From: JAYKGU01 sp035285585
GTDB lineage: Bacteria; Cyanobacteriota; Cyanobacteriia; CAKZMO01
Assembly (NCBI GenBank): GCA_035285585.1
Contig: JAYKGU010000003.1
Location: 1 to 6,452 of the forward strand
Length of the DNA: 6,452 nt
Direction of reading: 5' to 3'
The stretch's first letter is position 1. Each line of letters starts with the position of its first letter. Under the pieces are notes generated by a model. The model was not told the origin of the DNA. It searched no databases and saw only the letters and a list, made by a program, of their open reading frames with translations. Positions 4,653-6,452 of the stretch are shown here, in pieces. The translations under genes and the position numbers were made by a program.

Positions 4653-5312
4653 CTAAAGTTTCTTAAACACAACCGAAAGATTATTGGCAGGCATCTCATA
4701 AACCGCCAGCCGCTCAAGCCGGTGATCCGCCGCTACCGCTGTCACCTCATCCAGATCCCGCACGCCCCAGCCTGGGTCTTGCCAGCGCAGGCTTTGATCG
4801 AAGGCTTCGTTGCTTGGAGCCGTATGGACGCCGTTTCGCTTAAACGGGCCATACAGATACAGGACGCCGCCCGCAGGCAGAATGCGCTCTGCCCCTGCCA
4901 TTAGCCCCAGGCAGGCAGCCCATGGGGCGATGTGAATCATATTGATATTGGCGATCGCCCCCACTGGATACCGTTCCAGATCCAGCATTTGCAGTGCCTC
5001 CGGCAGCGGCGTTTGCTCCACGGGCCAGACTGACTCACGGGCATCCAGGGCAATGGGCGGACAGAGGTTTGCCGCTGGGGAATGCTGCCGCCAGGCCGTA
5101 ATGCTGGCCCGCGCCTGGGGATTGGGGTCTGACGGTAGCCACCGTCGGGGAGCCAGCCGGGGCGCAAAGAAAACAGCGTGCTCCCCCGTGCCGCTGGACA
5201 CCTCCAGCACCGTGCCCTCCGGCGGCAGCACCTGCTGGAGGATGGCGAGGATCGGTTCCCGGTTGCGGGTGGTGGCGGGGGCGTATTGCCGGGCATCAGA
5301 CGAAGAAGTCAT
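4653..5312 (-). CDS. DUF938 family SAM-dependent methyltransferase-like protein
   Basis: A 219-aa protein of the DUF938 family (relatives of animal METTL26), a predicted class I methyltransferase with unknown substrate. Family marks in order: RQYAPATTRNREPIL (8-22); motif I VLEVSSGTGEHAVFFA (35-50), the SAM-binding glycine loop; WLPSDPNPQARASITAW (58-74); INMIHIAPW (123-131); LYLYGPFKRNG (151-161); SNEAFDQSLRWQDPGWGVRD (167-186); and MPANNLSVVF (207-216). The length is normal and all blocks are intact. The ATG is supported by GAGG (5322-5319) 6 nt upstream. It begins 23 nt after the dusA stop on the same strand, so the two are probably co-transcribed; that pairing would fit an RNA-related role but does not prove one. 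Its stop codon is 5 bp from that of the convergent DUF4033 gene. Confidence 0.92.
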   Translation of the reverse strand: MTSSSDARQYAPATTRNREPILAILQQVLPPEGTVLEVSSGTGEHAVFFAPRLAPRRWLPSDPNPQARASITAWRQHSPAANLCPPIALDARESVWPVEQTPLPEALQMLDLERYPVGAIANINMIHIAPWAACLGLMAGAERILPAGGVLYLYGPFKRNGVHTAPSNEAFDQSLRWQDPGWGVRDLDEVTAVAADHRLERLAVYEMPANNLSVVFKKL

Positions 5313-5335
5313 AGCATTCCTCAGTTGGCTACCAA

Positions 5336-6343
5336 CTATGGCATGAGCGCCAGGGCTTCTAGCAGCACCTCCGCCCCCCGTCCCGGCTTACAGGACTGCT
5401 CCGTGAGGTGGCGCTTCCAGACGCGGCTTCCTGGCTGGCCGGTAAAGAGCTGCAGCAGGTGACGGGTGATTTTGTTCAGCTTCAGCCCCCGATCCGTCCA
5501 GTACTCAATATACGGCAGCATGGCCGCCACGACTTGCTGTCGGGTGGGCAAAGGCCGATTGCCCCCATAGAACTCCCGATCCACCGCAGCAAATAAGAAT
5601 GGATGGTCGTAGGCGGCACGGCCCACCATCACCGCATCGACCTGCCCCAGGTGGGTGCGGACCTGATCCAGGTCGGTAATGCCGCCATTGATTTCAATCT
5701 CCAGGTGGGGAAAATCTCCCTTGAGGCGATAGACATCCCCATAGCGCAGCGGCGGAACGGTGCGATTTTCCTTGGGGCTGAGGCCCTGTAGCCAGGCTTT
5801 GCGGGCGTGGACGGTGAAGCGATCGCACCCCGCCGCCGCCACCGTTTCCACAAAATGGGCCAGGTCTTCATAGCGATCCAGATCATCAATGCCGATGCGG
5901 TGTTTCACCGTCACGGGAATCCCCACCGCCGCCCGCATGGCCGCCACGCAGTCCGCCACCCGCTGGGGCTGGGCCATCAAGCAGGCTCCAAAATTGCCCG
6001 TCTGGACGCGATCGCTGGGACAGCCCACATTCAGATTCACCTCGTCGTAGCCCCAATCGGCGGCCATGCGGGCACAGGTGGCCAGATCCGCCGGGTCATC
6101 CCCCCCCAACTGCAGCACCAGCGGCTTTTCATCGGCAGAAAACCCCAACAGGTGGGGGCGATCGCCATGGAGAATCGCCGCCGTGGTCACCATCTCCGTA
6201 TACAGCAGGGTGCAGCGGGTAATTTGCCGCATAAAGTAGCGGTAGTGGCGATCGGTGCGATCCATCATCGGTGCAATGCTGAGGGGATGGATAGGCCGGG
6301 GGATCGGGCGAATGGGCGGATGGGTGGATGGGATAGAAGACAT
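5336..6343 (-). CDS. dusA: tRNA-dihydrouridine(20/20a) synthase DusA
   Basis: An FMN- and NADPH-dependent enzyme that reduces uridine to dihydrouridine in the tRNA D-loop (U20/U20a in E. coli DusA). In 335 aa, LSIAPMMDRTDRHYRYFMR (21-39) is the DusA-type N-terminal FMN motif. LQLGGDDP is at 77-84. NLNVGCPSDRVQTGNFGACL (103-122) carries the catalytic acid C108. VTVKHRIGIDD is at 144-154. VHARKAWLQGLSPKENR (178-194) is the specific DusA signature, different from DusB/C. EINGGI (217-222) and VMVGRAAY (238-245) bind FMN phosphate. The C-terminal helical domain contains RHLLQLFTGQPGSRVWKRHL. The first 20 residues are a Pro/Ile/Arg-rich extension encoded by low-complexity DNA. The start ATG has no SD, but no plausible start lies downstream before the FMN motif. 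The gene probably heads an operon with the DUF938 gene. Confidence 0.96.
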   Translation of the reverse strand: MSSIPSTHPPIRPIPRPIHPLSIAPMMDRTDRHYRYFMRQITRCTLLYTEMVTTAAILHGDRPHLLGFSADEKPLVLQLGGDDPADLATCARMAADWGYDEVNLNVGCPSDRVQTGNFGACLMAQPQRVADCVAAMRAAVGIPVTVKHRIGIDDLDRYEDLAHFVETVAAAGCDRFTVHARKAWLQGLSPKENRTVPPLRYGDVYRLKGDFPHLEIEINGGITDLDQVRTHLGQVDAVMVGRAAYDHPFLFAAVDREFYGGNRPLPTRQQVVAAMLPYIEYWTDRGLKLNKITRHLLQLFTGQPGSRVWKRHLTEQSCKPGRGAEVLLEALALMP

Positions 6344-6372
6344 TGAGGGTTCAGCAGGACGGGGGGACGAGA

Positions 6373-6400
6373 GAGTTTTGAGTTTTGAGTTTTGAGTTTT
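6373..6400. repeat. Heptanucleotide tandem repeat (GAGTTTT)4
   Basis: Four perfect GAGTTTT units followed by a degenerate fifth (GAATTGA). This is a typical cyanobacterial STRR-type heptamer array. It lies 30-57 bp upstream of the dusA start, where the dusA promoter or leader should be. The rest of 6344-6452 shows no gene, only a small AGTG/CACT stem near 6411. Confidence 0.9.
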
Positions 6401-6452
6401 GAATTGAGTGGCTCACTGAAACTTCGGCGCTTTCTGGAAAATATGGTATCCC

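Noticed and set aside
4942..5346. Plus-strand frame opposite the DUF938 gene
   Set aside because: Shadow of the DUF938 gene; low-complexity composition and no family motif.
5807..6346. Long plus-strand frame opposite dusA
   Set aside because: His/Arg/Gly-rich shadow of dusA with no SD or domain.

Overview
The window looks like chromosomal DNA of a cyanobacterium, probably a filamentous or other repeat-rich type. Ten exact copies of the HIP1 octamer GCGATCGC are spread over the 6.45 kb. The gene content also fits: a DUF4033/D27-like protein, a SemiSWEET, DprA, and several blocks of short degenerate tandem repeats of the kind cyanobacterial intergenic DNA carries. A genus cannot be named from the sequence alone.

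Layout. At the left edge (2-115, +) is the last 37 codons of a tyrosine recombinase of the IntI/XerC type. It is followed by a four-run G-quadruplex motif, a 273-bp array of exactly thirteen 21-bp units, and a dispersed palindromic repeat. On the minus strand a 91-aa conserved-looking hypothetical gene (842-567) lies downstream of a 330-bp region that is not simple spacer. That region holds two overlapping, mutually exclusive inverted repeats next to the GTG start, with a multi-hairpin domain between their arms and a candidate promoter upstream. It is the best candidate here for an undescribed regulatory RNA. Upstream on the same strand is an endonuclease III-family glycosylase (1861-1175), preceded by a 25-bp repeat block.

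From 2235 to 4647 the plus strand carries a SemiSWEET sugar transporter, dprA (natural transformation), a strong hairpin/terminator, and a D27-like DUF4033 protein. From 6343 to 4653 the minus strand carries dusA (tRNA dihydrouridine synthase) followed 23 nt later by a DUF938 methyltransferase-like gene, probably one operon. DUF4033 and DUF938 converge with only 5 bp between their stop codons.

How the parts fit. The protein genes are mostly unrelated housekeeping or accessory functions: DNA repair, DNA uptake processing, sugar export/import, tRNA modification, and isoprenoid or iron-linked metabolism. No multi-gene defence or mobile system is visible apart from the recombinase tail. The unusual content is in the non-coding DNA, mainly 120-460 and 843-1142.
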